Source: Bacillus sp. ISL-7 (lineage in GTDB: Bacteria > Bacillota > Bacilli > Bacillales_B > DSM-18226). Taken from it: a stretch of DNA of 26,324 nt. The notes below the pieces were generated by a model. The model saw nothing but the letters and a program-made list of their open reading frames with translations. It was not told the origin of the DNA and did not search any database. The DNA lies in assembly GCF_018613065.1 (NCBI RefSeq), contig NZ_JAGGQW010000053.1, positions 1 to 26,324 of the forward strand, given 5' to 3'. The position numbers and the translations under genes are program-made. This document shows, one piece after another, positions 6,796-13,764 of this stretch; within the stretch, counting starts at the first letter, position 1, and every line of letters starts with the position of its first letter.

Positions 6796-6901
6796 CAAGG
6801 ATTCTTATCTTGATCATAAATTTCAAAACCGCGATTACAAACATGCCAAAACTAAGATTGGAGTGTAGCCATTAATAAATCTCCTCATTCCCCTTATCCT
6901 T

Positions 6902-7771
6902 CTAAGCAAAGAGGACACGAGCCTCATCAAGTAAGCGATTTAAGAAATCTTGCAGCTTTTGAAAAAATGACTGACCCTCTTCAGATTGCAAATATGTCGA
7001 GATTTTTTCTGTCGTAACACTAAATTGTTCTTTTACTTGGTTCCAGTCAATATCCATAGCGTTTAGTTTATTGAAGAAGTCTACTAACATATCTAACTCT
7101 GCATCTTTTAAAGTAATCCCAAGCTCCGTGGCAACTTGTTCAATTAATGCACGCAAGTCAGCTTCTGTTTTCGGTTCATGCTTGGCGATTTCATCCTTGA
7201 CTTTTCCCATGAGAGCAGCAGCATTTTCCGCTCCAACGGAGTCACCGAGCTGTGCGGTTTTCACCATTTCTTCATTCGCCACTTTTTTGATTTCTTCAGG
7301 AATTTCTTCATTAGTTGTCGTTTCGTAAGCTTTCATAATTCCTGTCAAAGCAGCTGTACCTGTAACAGAAAACGGAGCGGTAATCTGAATTTTCGCATCC
7401 TTTACACCCGCCGTAAACAAGGCATTTGTATACATTTCATCCGTAACCCATGTAATATTGTTCGTTTGAACGTCTAACCCGGAATCTTTGGCACCGATTG
7501 TGATGCTCGCTGATGAAATAGCAATAGAACCAATTTGTGCCTTAGGAATAGACTCCCCTAAATAATCATGCTCTTCTTTATTGGATACGGTAATAATTTG
7601 TGCGTTTTCCGGTACCGCTAACTCTGCTAACATATCATTTTTTTGCTGTTCGGTTAGGTTTTCTCCTAATGTAACAATGACATCTCCTTCTGCTACGTCT
7701 GCAAAGCTGATAGAAGGAACAGCGAAAAGCATCGGTATGGCAAGAAACATTGCTTGTAATTTTCGTTTCAA
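6902..7771 (-). CDS. Secreted DUF1002-domain protein (YpuA-like)
   Basis: The best start is TTG at 7771, because AAAGGAGGTC lies at the right distance upstream; the in-frame ATG at 7801 would put that site inside the gene. This gives 289 residues starting with a basic, hydrophobic signal peptide that ends at VPSISFA before DVAEGD. The mature part matches the DUF1002 family, of which B. subtilis YpuA is a member: repeated short alpha/beta elements, a run of GAKDSGLDVQTNNITWVT and ITAPFSVTGTAALTGIMKAYE, and a helical C-terminus. The biochemical role of the family is unknown. It is a single-gene unit with its own terminator. Confidence 0.85.
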   Translation of the reverse strand: MKRKLQAMFLAIPMLFAVPSISFADVAEGDVIVTLGENLTEQQKNDMLAELAVPENAQIITVSNKEEHDYLGESIPKAQIGSIAISSASITIGAKDSGLDVQTNNITWVTDEMYTNALFTAGVKDAKIQITAPFSVTGTAALTGIMKAYETTTNEEIPEEIKKVANEEMVKTAQLGDSVGAENAAALMGKVKDEIAKHEPKTEADLRALIEQVATELGITLKDAELDMLVDFFNKLNAMDIDWNQVKEQFSVTTEKISTYLQSEEGQSFFQKLQDFLNRLLDEARVLFA

Positions 7772-8095
7772 AAAAAGACCTCCTTTTATACATTCAACCA
7801 TTCATATAAGAATGGTTAATGTTTCGCCAATTATATTTAATATCAATAAAGAATACTTCCTGAAAAATTGGCTTTGAATTATCTTAACATAGAGGTTGGG
7901 ATTTTCATTGAAAGAATGGGTAACTTTTATGTTAAAAATCTATTAAGATTCTTACATGGTAGATAATAATGTTACAACCTTTACAGTAAGCCTCAAAAAG
8001 CTTAATAAGCATGACAAAAAGGCTTCACAGGGAGCGAATGACTCACCACTATGCTAATATAGGAAATAATAACGAGGGTATAAAGGAGGTTCACA
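7772..8095. other. Divergent intergenic region
   Basis: Lies between the DUF1002 gene and the iclR-family gene, so promoters for both should be here. The only start signals I can defend are the ribosome binding sites at the two ends (AAAGGAGGTC for the minus gene; AAAGGAGGT at 8082-8090 for the plus gene). GCTAATATAGG near 8053 could hold the plus -10 box. No repeat or RNA gene is seen. Confidence 0.5.
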
Positions 8096-8866
8096 ATGGA
8101 AGTCACCAAAAAAGGAACGACCATTCAATCATTACAAATCGGAATGGGTATCCTAGATTTAATGGCCAAACAAGGAAGGCCATTAAAATTTACCGATATT
8201 CAAGATCTAACACAGATTACAAAAAGTAATCTTTATAAATACTTAAATACCTTTACACAATTAGGAATCCTTTATCGTGATAAAGCTACCGGGTCCTATG
8301 TCCTGGGAAGTAAGTTAATTGAATACGGAATGGCAGCAGTCGATCACGAAAACGTTATCGATCGGATCACCCCTTACTTACAAGAGCTGAACGAAAAAAG
8401 TTCAAGCACTGTCCTTTATTCCAGTTGGACCCATAATGGTCCAATGATCGTTAAAGATATTAACACCAATCGAGGATATAATATTGGGGCTCAGATCGGG
8501 ACCTTACTTCCCATTTATTCCTCAGCCGGCAAAGTATTTATGGCCTTCATGGATGAGCAAACGATTCGTGAGTGGAAAGCGAGGGAATTGCTACAAAGTC
8601 CTCCAGAAAAGGTAAGCCAGCTGGAAGTAGAACGCAGATTGATTCAGGAAAAAGAAATCTCTTTTGCAAGGGAGCCGCTGGTATCATCCGTGTCCTCCGT
8701 TTCGTTCCCAGTCTTTAACTTTAAAAAGAAACTCCTTGGAGCCGTAACAATCGTAGGTTTTTCCGAGTTAATCCCTAGTAATGAAGAAGAAGAACTAAGT
8801 CAATTTTTCATCCAAACCAGCAAAGAAATTTCAAGTAGTTTCGGATTTTTATCAAATGAGGAATAA
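8096..8866 (+). CDS. IclR-family transcription regulator
   Basis: 256 residues. Residues 8-75 form the winged-helix domain (QSLQIGMGILDLM, then ITKSNLYKYLNTFTQLGILYRD). Residues 90-250 form the IclR effector-binding domain (TVLYSSWTHNGPMIVKDI, GTLLPIYSSAGKVFMAFM, and the closing block LLGAVTIVGF). AAAGGAGGT lies five bases before the ATG. IclR proteins usually bind a small organic acid and control its catabolic or uptake genes. The next gene is an aromatic-acid-type transporter, so that transporter is the likely target and its substrate the likely ligand. No catabolic enzymes are present in the window. Confidence 0.92.
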   Translation: MEVTKKGTTIQSLQIGMGILDLMAKQGRPLKFTDIQDLTQITKSNLYKYLNTFTQLGILYRDKATGSYVLGSKLIEYGMAAVDHENVIDRITPYLQELNEKSSSTVLYSSWTHNGPMIVKDINTNRGYNIGAQIGTLLPIYSSAGKVFMAFMDEQTIREWKARELLQSPPEKVSQLEVERRLIQEKEISFAREPLVSSVSSVSFPVFNFKKKLLGAVTIVGFSELIPSNEEEELSQFFIQTSKEISSSFGFLSNEE

Positions 8867-8885
8867 GAATAAATAGTAAGAAACT

Positions 8886-8913
8886 AAAAGCGGGATCATC
8901 CCCGCTTTTTTTT
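8886..8913 (+). terminator. Terminator of the IclR gene
   Basis: AAAAGCGGG (8886-8894) pairs with CCCGCTTTT (8901-8909), followed by T residues. It separates the regulator from the transporter, which therefore needs its own promoter. Confidence 0.88.
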
Positions 8914-8976
8914 GTGTGTATTTACCATAAAAATACGTAAAATTTACAAAAAACTTTAAATATTATAATTTTTATA

Positions 8977-9005
8977 TTGAAAATAAAGAAATCGCCCTTT
9001 ATAAT
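8977..9005 (+). promoter_or_regulatory. SigA-type promoter of the MFS transporter
   Basis: TTGAAA (8977-8982), 17 bases, TATAAT (9000-9005). Expected start near 9012, giving a leader of about 108 bases. An inverted repeat TAGATA (9013-9018) and TATCTA (9032-9037) sits at the start site and could be the IclR operator; that part is a guess. Confidence 0.7.
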
Positions 9006-9073
9006 CTCTAATTAGATAACAATATTCACTATATCTATAATCAGAATGGTGCTTACAAGCTTAATTGCATTAC

Positions 9074-9087
9074 CGTAAGCGCTCTCA
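9074..9087. promoter_or_regulatory. Catabolite response element (cre) for CcpA
   Basis: CGTAAGCGCTCTCA matches the cre consensus TGWAANCGNTNWCA at every position except the first base. It lies about 60 bases downstream of the predicted start site and 33 bases before the start codon, where CcpA would act as a roadblock when preferred sugars are present. Confidence 0.65.
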
Positions 9088-9119
9088 CTAAGTTTGAAAT
9101 GAAAAAAGGGGGAGAAAAT

Positions 9120-10469
9120 TTGGCAACAATTAATTCGACAGAGATTATTGCTAACAGTAAATTTAACCGTTTTCATCTAGGCTTACTACTATGGAGCTTC
9201 TTCATCATATCGTTCGACGGGTATGATCTAGTCGTCTATGGAACCGTCGTCCCAACTTTAATAGAGAAATGGAACCTTTCCCCTGTTGAAGCAGGAGCCA
9301 TCGGAACCTATGGATTATTTGGGATGATGTTCGGTGCCATCCTTTTCGGAACACTCGCAGACCGGATTGGAAGAAAAAACGTAATTGCAATTACCTTAGT
9401 CTTGTTTAGTTTCTTTACCTTCTTATGCGGCTTTGCAGAAACACCCACTGTTTTCTCAACCTTTCGCTTTTTAGCAGGATTAGGACTGGGAGGAATCATG
9501 CCAAATGTCATCGCATTATTGACAGATTATGCCCCTAAAAACATGAGAAGTATGATAGTTTCCATCGTATTATGCGGCTATTCAATTGGGGGAATCCTTG
9601 CTCCGTTATTAGGAATCTTTTTAATGCCAAAGTTCGGATGGGAATCGATCTTTTGGGTTGCAGGTCTGCCTCTATTACTGTTGCCTTTTATGTATAAGCA
9701 ACTACCTGAAACAGCAAGCTACCTGATACGGACAGGCAAAAAGGAAAAGTTGATCTCTGCACTTACGAAGGTAAGCCCCGGATCAAAATTTAATAAACAT
9801 GATGAAATCGTAGAAATAAAATTACAAGAAACAAAAGTTCCCATTTTTGGATTATTTAAAGAAAAAAGAGCATTAAGTACAGTTATGTTTTGGATCGCCT
9901 TTTTCAGTTGTTTATTGATGGTCTACGGTTTAAATACTTGGCTTCCTAAGTTGATGATTGAAGCAGGATATGGGCTTAATTCCAGCCTAACCTTCCTCAT
10001 TACCCTTCAAGGCGGTGCCATTATCGGAACGCTTATCATTGGACGACTTTGTGATAAATACGGCTCCAAAAAAATGCTCATTCCGATGTATGCATCAGGA
10101 GCAGTGGCGTTGACATTGCTCGGATTTGGAGGAAGTTCATTTTTGATTTATCTCTTAGTAGCCATTGCAGGTGCTGCGACCATCGGTGCCCAAAATATAG
10201 TCCAGGCCTATGTGTCACAATACTATCCTCCAAATATGAGATCCACAGCTTTAGGGATGGCTTCTGGCATCGGAAGAATGGGTGGTATGCTCGGACCACT
10301 TTTAGGCGGATTCCTGTTATCTGTTTCGTTACCGATTCACTTAAATTTCATTGCCTTTGCCATCCCTGGTTTAATAGCAGCAGCGGCCCTAGCTTCCATA
10401 CCTGTTAGACATGCGTTTTCTAATGAAAATGATACCAAAAGTGAGTCGATTACAACCCATGTGAGTTAA
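9120..10469 (+). CDS. MFS transporter, aromatic acid:H+ symporter (AAHS) type
   Basis: The TTG at 9120 is preferred because AAGGGGGAG (9106-9114) precedes it; the upstream ATG at 9099 has no ribosome binding site. The 449-residue protein has twelve predicted membrane helices. Near the start, SFDGYDLVVYGTVVPTL carries the D-G-Y-D motif typical of AAHS members such as PcaK and BenK. GTLADRIGRK is the loop 2-3 motif of the major facilitator superfamily, and RFLAGLGLGGIMPN follows. It probably imports a benzoate-like or other carboxylic acid together with protons. The IclR gene upstream and the cre site fit a substrate-induced, glucose-repressed uptake gene. The exact substrate cannot be told from sequence. 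Confidence 0.9.
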   Translation: MATINSTEIIANSKFNRFHLGLLLWSFFIISFDGYDLVVYGTVVPTLIEKWNLSPVEAGAIGTYGLFGMMFGAILFGTLADRIGRKNVIAITLVLFSFFTFLCGFAETPTVFSTFRFLAGLGLGGIMPNVIALLTDYAPKNMRSMIVSIVLCGYSIGGILAPLLGIFLMPKFGWESIFWVAGLPLLLLPFMYKQLPETASYLIRTGKKEKLISALTKVSPGSKFNKHDEIVEIKLQETKVPIFGLFKEKRALSTVMFWIAFFSCLLMVYGLNTWLPKLMIEAGYGLNSSLTFLITLQGGAIIGTLIIGRLCDKYGSKKMLIPMYASGAVALTLLGFGGSSFLIYLLVAIAGAATIGAQNIVQAYVSQYYPPNMRSTALGMASGIGRMGGMLGPLLGGFLLSVSLPIHLNFIAFAIPGLIAAAALASIPVRHAFSNENDTKSESITTHVS

Positions 10470-10533
10470 CATCATGACATCTGTCTGGGGCCATTTCATA
10501 TGGCTCTAGACATGTTAATTATTTTCCAGCAAA

Positions 10534-10638
10534 TGTCGTAAGTTTCGTAATATATGTAGTAAGTAGCCGCAATCTTGTCGTAAGCCTCATTGATTATGTA
10601 GTAAGTGACCTTAAGTATGCAGTAATTTCCCCTTCCGA
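10534..10638. repeat. 21-bp-period repeat array, copy 1
   Basis: The core TGTMGTAAG (M = A or C) or a near variant starts at 10534, 10555, 10576, 10597 and 10618, exactly 21 bases apart, with about 12 variable bases after each core. A second array with the same period and the same left flank (TCCAGCAAATG) is at 19383-19466. Confidence 0.85.
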
Positions 10639-10851
10639 ATTCTTTCCTCTATGACGGGCACTACAATCCACCAAAAAAGGGACACCATCCCCGACCAGGA
10701 CGGCATCCCTCATAAACACCAATCAAATTTTCGCTAGGTATTTTTTAATATTGAGTAATCCAAAGGAAAAATCAGCAGTACCTGTCTGTCACCAGTTTTG
10801 AGTCAATTACGAGTTACTTTTTGATACAAATGAAAGTAATTGTTTATTAAA

Positions 10852-10900
10852 AAAGGGTAGATCGTTAGAAGATCAATAGACAACTAACGACTTGCCCTTT
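10852..10900. other. Long two-part hairpin
   Basis: AAAGGG (10852-10857) pairs with CCCTTT (10895-10900), and inside it TCGTTAG (10862-10868) pairs with CTAACGA (10884-10890), separated by small internal mismatches. No gene borders it directly and no U-run follows. It may be a structured RNA, a cruciform or a decayed mobile-element end. Confidence 0.45.
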
Positions 10901-11014
10901 ATTAAGTGTGATTCGTTAATATTCTAGATTGTGAATGAGGGCTGACTGTTCAGTTAGGCACTGGAGAGCTAGCCTCATTTTCAACCTTCTATCCTTTATT
11001 AGTACGCAAATATC

Positions 11015-11173
11015 TTAAGCTGCTTCCTGCTGGAAACAAGGATCATTGAAGTATACAACTTCAGAAAGAATTTTACAGCCTTTCATGTTTTTGAGAGCCT
11101 TTCTTGCTGCTTCTTCTGTTTCATATTCAAACATGGAAATATTTGAATCTAAATATTGAGTGATAATCCACAT
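11015..11173 (-). CDS. Small conserved-looking protein, 52 residues
   Basis: ATG at 11173 is preceded by a perfect AGGAGG (11181-11186) with 7-base spacing and runs to TAA at 11015-11017. The product starts MWIITQYLDSNISMFEYET and continues with an amphipathic helix (EEAARKALKNMKGCK) and a strand-like end (ILSEVVYFNDPCF). The beta-alpha-beta pattern resembles a tiny ferredoxin-like fold, and similar short proteins beginning MW-I/V-IT seem to occur in Bacillus, though I cannot name a family. Two cysteines (Cys33 and Cys46) are present. Soluble, no signal peptide. The strong ribosome site and clean composition make it a real gene in my view. Confidence 0.78.
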   Translation of the reverse strand: MWIITQYLDSNISMFEYETEEAARKALKNMKGCKILSEVVYFNDPCFQQEAA

Positions 11174-11485
11174 AAAAATTCCTCCTATGTTTTATAAATC
11201 ATTTCTGTCCTACCGACAAACGTCTAAAATATACATAAGCTATGTTTAACCTCAAGGATGATTTAGCATGATGAAATCCGCACTTTAGGATTTAAAGAAG
11301 TTTTTATTCATTTCCTCAAACCAATGATAATGCAATAATGGAAATAAATAAAATGCAATATAGTTATAGTTACAAATAAAGAATTTTTATATGGTAAAAT
11401 TTAGTAAGAGTTTGATCTGGAAGTATAGGAAAATCATGAACTGACTATTACATCATAAGATCTTTTAATATCATGTAGATTCAAT
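11174..11485. other. AT-rich upstream region of the small gene
   Basis: Apart from the AGGAGG site at 11181-11186 I see no gene, repeat or strong hairpin. It should carry the promoter of the small minus-strand gene and the 3' end signals of the fibre gene, but I cannot assign either with confidence. Confidence 0.4.
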
Positions 11486-13039
11486 TTAATTACCTTTTTG
11501 TTTTAATAACTTTTTCTTTTCAATCTGAAATTCTTCTTCAGTAAGGTAGCCCTGTTCTTTTAATTTTGCTAGTTTTACTAGATAATCAACTGTGTTGTTA
11601 TTAGGATTTCTATAAAGCTGAGGAGCGACAACCAAGACTTGATTTTGACTTGTACGTTTCATGACTCTATAACCTTGGTCTGAGGCTGTTGCAATCCCTT
11701 CATTGTTTGGTTTGCAATAACTATTCACCCTACATGTGCCATCATCCCGAACTAGAAGTTGTCCCATTAGACCAACCGCCACCCATTCCGGTCTTTCGGA
11801 CCGTGGAATATATTCCTTAGTAGAGTCCCATTTAGGGTTCAAGACCGGACTGTGTTCTGTCCGTTGCGGCACGATGACATTACCGTCAGCGTCAAAAACC
11901 GCAGAAATTGGGATGTCTTCGTACAAAATTTCTCCCCATTCAGTAGTCATGTACTTGTTCTTCCATCGCATCTCTCCGCTATTGGCCAAGAAAGCAGGCC
12001 TTGCACTTGTGATACCTAGTATATAATCATCTTGACCATTTGATATGCGCACTTTATTCTCTTCTAACGTGACGAAGTAGCCGAAATCGATCGGATTCCC
12101 ATCTGTCGTTTCGAACATTTCCGCATAATCTGCTGCCGGGGTAGAGACGGCTCCGTCAATTTTGACGTTACCGTCGCTTAATATTTTAGCGGCCAAACCC
12201 GGAGTCGAAGCATCCGTACCATTAGCCAGGTACCACGAATACGGCAGTTCGTTTGCCGCACCAAATTTCCCCATGATATGAACGCCTTCCAAAAAGTTCG
12301 CATCCGTCGATTGCCCCTCCGTATGGGAGAAAAATCCGGAAGCCACCGTGTTCACTCCCTCCGCGTGCGAAGTGAAGCCGCTCGCAATGTTAAGAGCGCC
12401 TTCTGCATGAGAGTTTTGGCCGAGTGCCTGCGTCTGATTTCCTTGTGCATGGGAAAGATCCCCGGAAGCTACGGAGCGTTGCCCCTCTGCATGGGCAAAA
12501 ATGCCACCAGCCACTGTCAAGTTTCCTTCCGCGTGAGACGCCCTTCCGTTTGCTGCCGTCTGGTCGCCTTCCGCATGCGAAGATTCTCCTTGTGCCATCG
12601 TACCTTGACCTTCCGCATGAGAAACGAGTCCGCTAGCGACAGAATTTTCTCCCTCTGCATGGGAAGCAATGCCCGATGCGGTCGTCAAATTTCCCTCTGC
12701 ATGGGCAGCTAAATTACTGGCTGTTGTGAACCGTCCCTCACTGTGAGAGTCCTGAGCACTAGCGATTGTATGGTTTCCCTCTGCATGAGCATGTGCTCCA
12801 CCGGCCGTCGTGGAGTATCCTTCTGCATGGGAAGCCACTCCTCTGGCTGTGGTAGTTGTCCCTTCGGCGTGTGCCGTATCAGCTGCCGATTCGGTAATAT
12901 AACCTTCTGTGTGGGAAGCATTTCCCACAGCTCTTGTATTAATTCCTTCCGCATGGGAGGCTGAACCATTAGAGATTGTACCAATTCCCTCTGCTTCCGA
13001 ACAGGTTCCTAAGGGATTCTGATTACATCCATTGGCCAA
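11486..13039 (-). CDS. Repeat fibre protein with Peptidase_G2 self-cleaving domain and SHOCT-like tail
   Basis: 517 residues starting at TTG, with AAAGGAGAGG upstream. Residues 14-251 are seventeen consecutive 14-residue repeats of the form SHAEGxxTxASGxA, the left-handed beta-roll pattern of YadA-type heads, which form trimers. About 285-465 matches Peptidase_G2, the intramolecular-chaperone autoproteolytic domain known from Bacillus phage appendage proteins (AADYAEMFETTDGNPIDFG, DDYILGITS, PEWVAVGLMGQLLVRDDGTC, NEGIATASDQGYRVMKR). The end (about 487-513) resembles a SHOCT motif (LVKLAKLKEQGYLTEEEF). There is no signal peptide, so it may be assembled in the cytoplasm or mother cell, for example on spores or phage tails. 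The repeat region is more GC-rich than its surroundings and no phage genes flank it, suggesting transfer. Confidence 0.85.
   Translation of the reverse strand: MANGCNQNPLGTCSEAEGIGTISNGSASHAEGINTRAVGNASHTEGYITESAADTAHAEGTTTTARGVASHAEGYSTTAGGAHAHAEGNHTIASAQDSHSEGRFTTASNLAAHAEGNLTTASGIASHAEGENSVASGLVSHAEGQGTMAQGESSHAEGDQTAANGRASHAEGNLTVAGGIFAHAEGQRSVASGDLSHAQGNQTQALGQNSHAEGALNIASGFTSHAEGVNTVASGFFSHTEGQSTDANFLEGVHIMGKFGAANELPYSWYLANGTDASTPGLAAKILSDGNVKIDGAVSTPAADYAEMFETTDGNPIDFGYFVTLEENKVRISNGQDDYILGITSARPAFLANSGEMRWKNKYMTTEWGEILYEDIPISAVFDADGNVIVPQRTEHSPVLNPKWDSTKEYIPRSERPEWVAVGLMGQLLVRDDGTCRVNSYCKPNNEGIATASDQGYRVMKRTSQNQVLVVAPQLYRNPNNNTVDYLVKLAKLKEQGYLTEEEFQIEKKKLLKQKGN
12287..13000 (-). repeat. 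Seventeen 42-bp coding repeats
   Basis: This stretch encodes residues 14-251 of the fibre protein as seventeen in-register 14-codon units. Codons vary between units while HAEG is kept in most of them (variants are SEAEG, SHTEG twice, SHSEG and SHAQG), so the array is old or under selection rather than freshly amplified. Confidence 0.9.
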
Positions 13040-13533
13040 GATTATTCCTCTCCTTTAATAAAATTTTATAGAAAAATTGTTAAGAGTTCTATCTATCAAA
13101 ACAATCAAATTTATTAAAATAATGATAAAAGTAGTAGATGATGAATGAGTTTTCATTACTTTCCTAGCTAGTAAATATCCTGGAAGTGCCCCTAATCAAA
13201 GACAGAACAGATGAGTAATAAGAAATGTAACATTATAATGGTTATACCCCATGGGCTTATCATAGATTTTTTTTATGAAAGATAGTAAGAAACTCTTAAT
13301 AATTATTTTATGTTTTAGAGGAACAATGGTATGGACAAACTTTCTAAAGTGTAAAATAATTAATATCAAAGGTTATTTTATAATTGATCACCTCATTATT
13401 ATTTGAGTTTTTTTCCTTTAATTATCCATCAGAATTGTCTTCAGGAGCGAAATAAACTTCCACAAGTATATTTGCAGTTGAGGTTGAAACGGTCACCTTT
13501 TGTTTGAACATTTCAATTTTAGCAAATAAAGAA

Positions 13534-13626
13534 ATGGCAAGGATTAAGGACTCTCAAAATGTTTCTAAAGAGTTTGTAAATTTCCTGAAAAAATTAGTCC
13601 AGTTTAACCGTCGCGATCACAAATAA
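13534..13626 (+). pseudogene. Possible remnant of a small gene
   Basis: ATG 13534 to TAA 13624-13626 encodes a 30-residue, basic peptide, MARIKDSQNVSKEFVNFLKK then LVQFNRRDHK, with protein-like composition. The frame stays open upstream for about 27 more codons without a start. No ribosome site is present. The opposite strand is also open here and gives a plausible peptide ending VEVYFAPEDNSDG, so the true strand is uncertain. Confidence 0.25.
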
Positions 13627-13657
13627 AAAACACCGTTCCCCATAAATCTGAACGGTG
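13621..13657 (-). terminator. Terminator of the 5'-nucleotidase gene
   Basis: On the minus strand CACCGTTC, an 11-base loop and GAACGGTG are followed by TTTTTTATTT. It lies about 108 bases after the stop at 13765. Confidence 0.8.
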
Positions 13658-13764
13658 CAATTGTAATAGAATCATATTTTTGTCGTTTAACATAGATCCC
13701 TTCCAGGGAATTTCATTTTCTGCTTCTAGCGGTTGAGAAAGCAAGCTGGTCTCCTAACATGGGT

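Larger units (their letters stand above)
6600..6901. other. Intergenic stretch between convergent genes
   Basis: Holds two hairpin terminators (6709-6748 and 6768-6795) and otherwise AT-rich sequence. An open frame at 6662-6868 runs through both terminators, lacks a ribosome binding site and looks like no protein family, so I do not call it a gene. Confidence 0.6.
10470..11014. other. Gene-free stretch rich in repeats and hairpins
   Basis: Contains a hairpin after the transporter (about 10489-10515; TGTCT-type outer stem and GCCAT/ATGGC inner stem), the 21-bp repeat array (10534-10638), a long hairpin with two stems (10852-10900) and an imperfect inverted repeat with AATGAGG near 10936 and CCTCATT near 10973. 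No coding potential with a ribosome binding site is seen. Confidence 0.6.
13040..13764. other. Gene-poor stretch with a gene remnant and a terminator
   Basis: AT-rich. It contains the fibre gene's ribosome site and presumably its promoter (13041-13200), a possible coding remnant at 13534-13626, and the minus-strand terminator at 13621-13657. I see nothing else that can be supported. Confidence 0.5.

Noticed and set aside
6662..6868. Open frame on the + strand
   Set aside because: It runs through two hairpin terminators, lacks a ribosome site and resembles no family.
8011..8229. Short ORF overlapping the IclR start
   Set aside because: Out of frame with the regulator, which has the strong AAAGGAGGT site and family match.
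10534..10638. CRISPR array
   Set aside because: The period is 21 bases with a 9-base core; there are no 25-40 base repeats with spacers of similar size and no cas genes.
12278..12712. ORF opposite the fibre repeats
   Set aside because: It is the shadow of the 42-bp coding repeats on the other strand; the minus-strand protein has clear family domains.
11486..13039. Prophage
   Set aside because: The fibre gene is phage-like, but no capsid, terminase, integrase or other tail genes flank it within the window.
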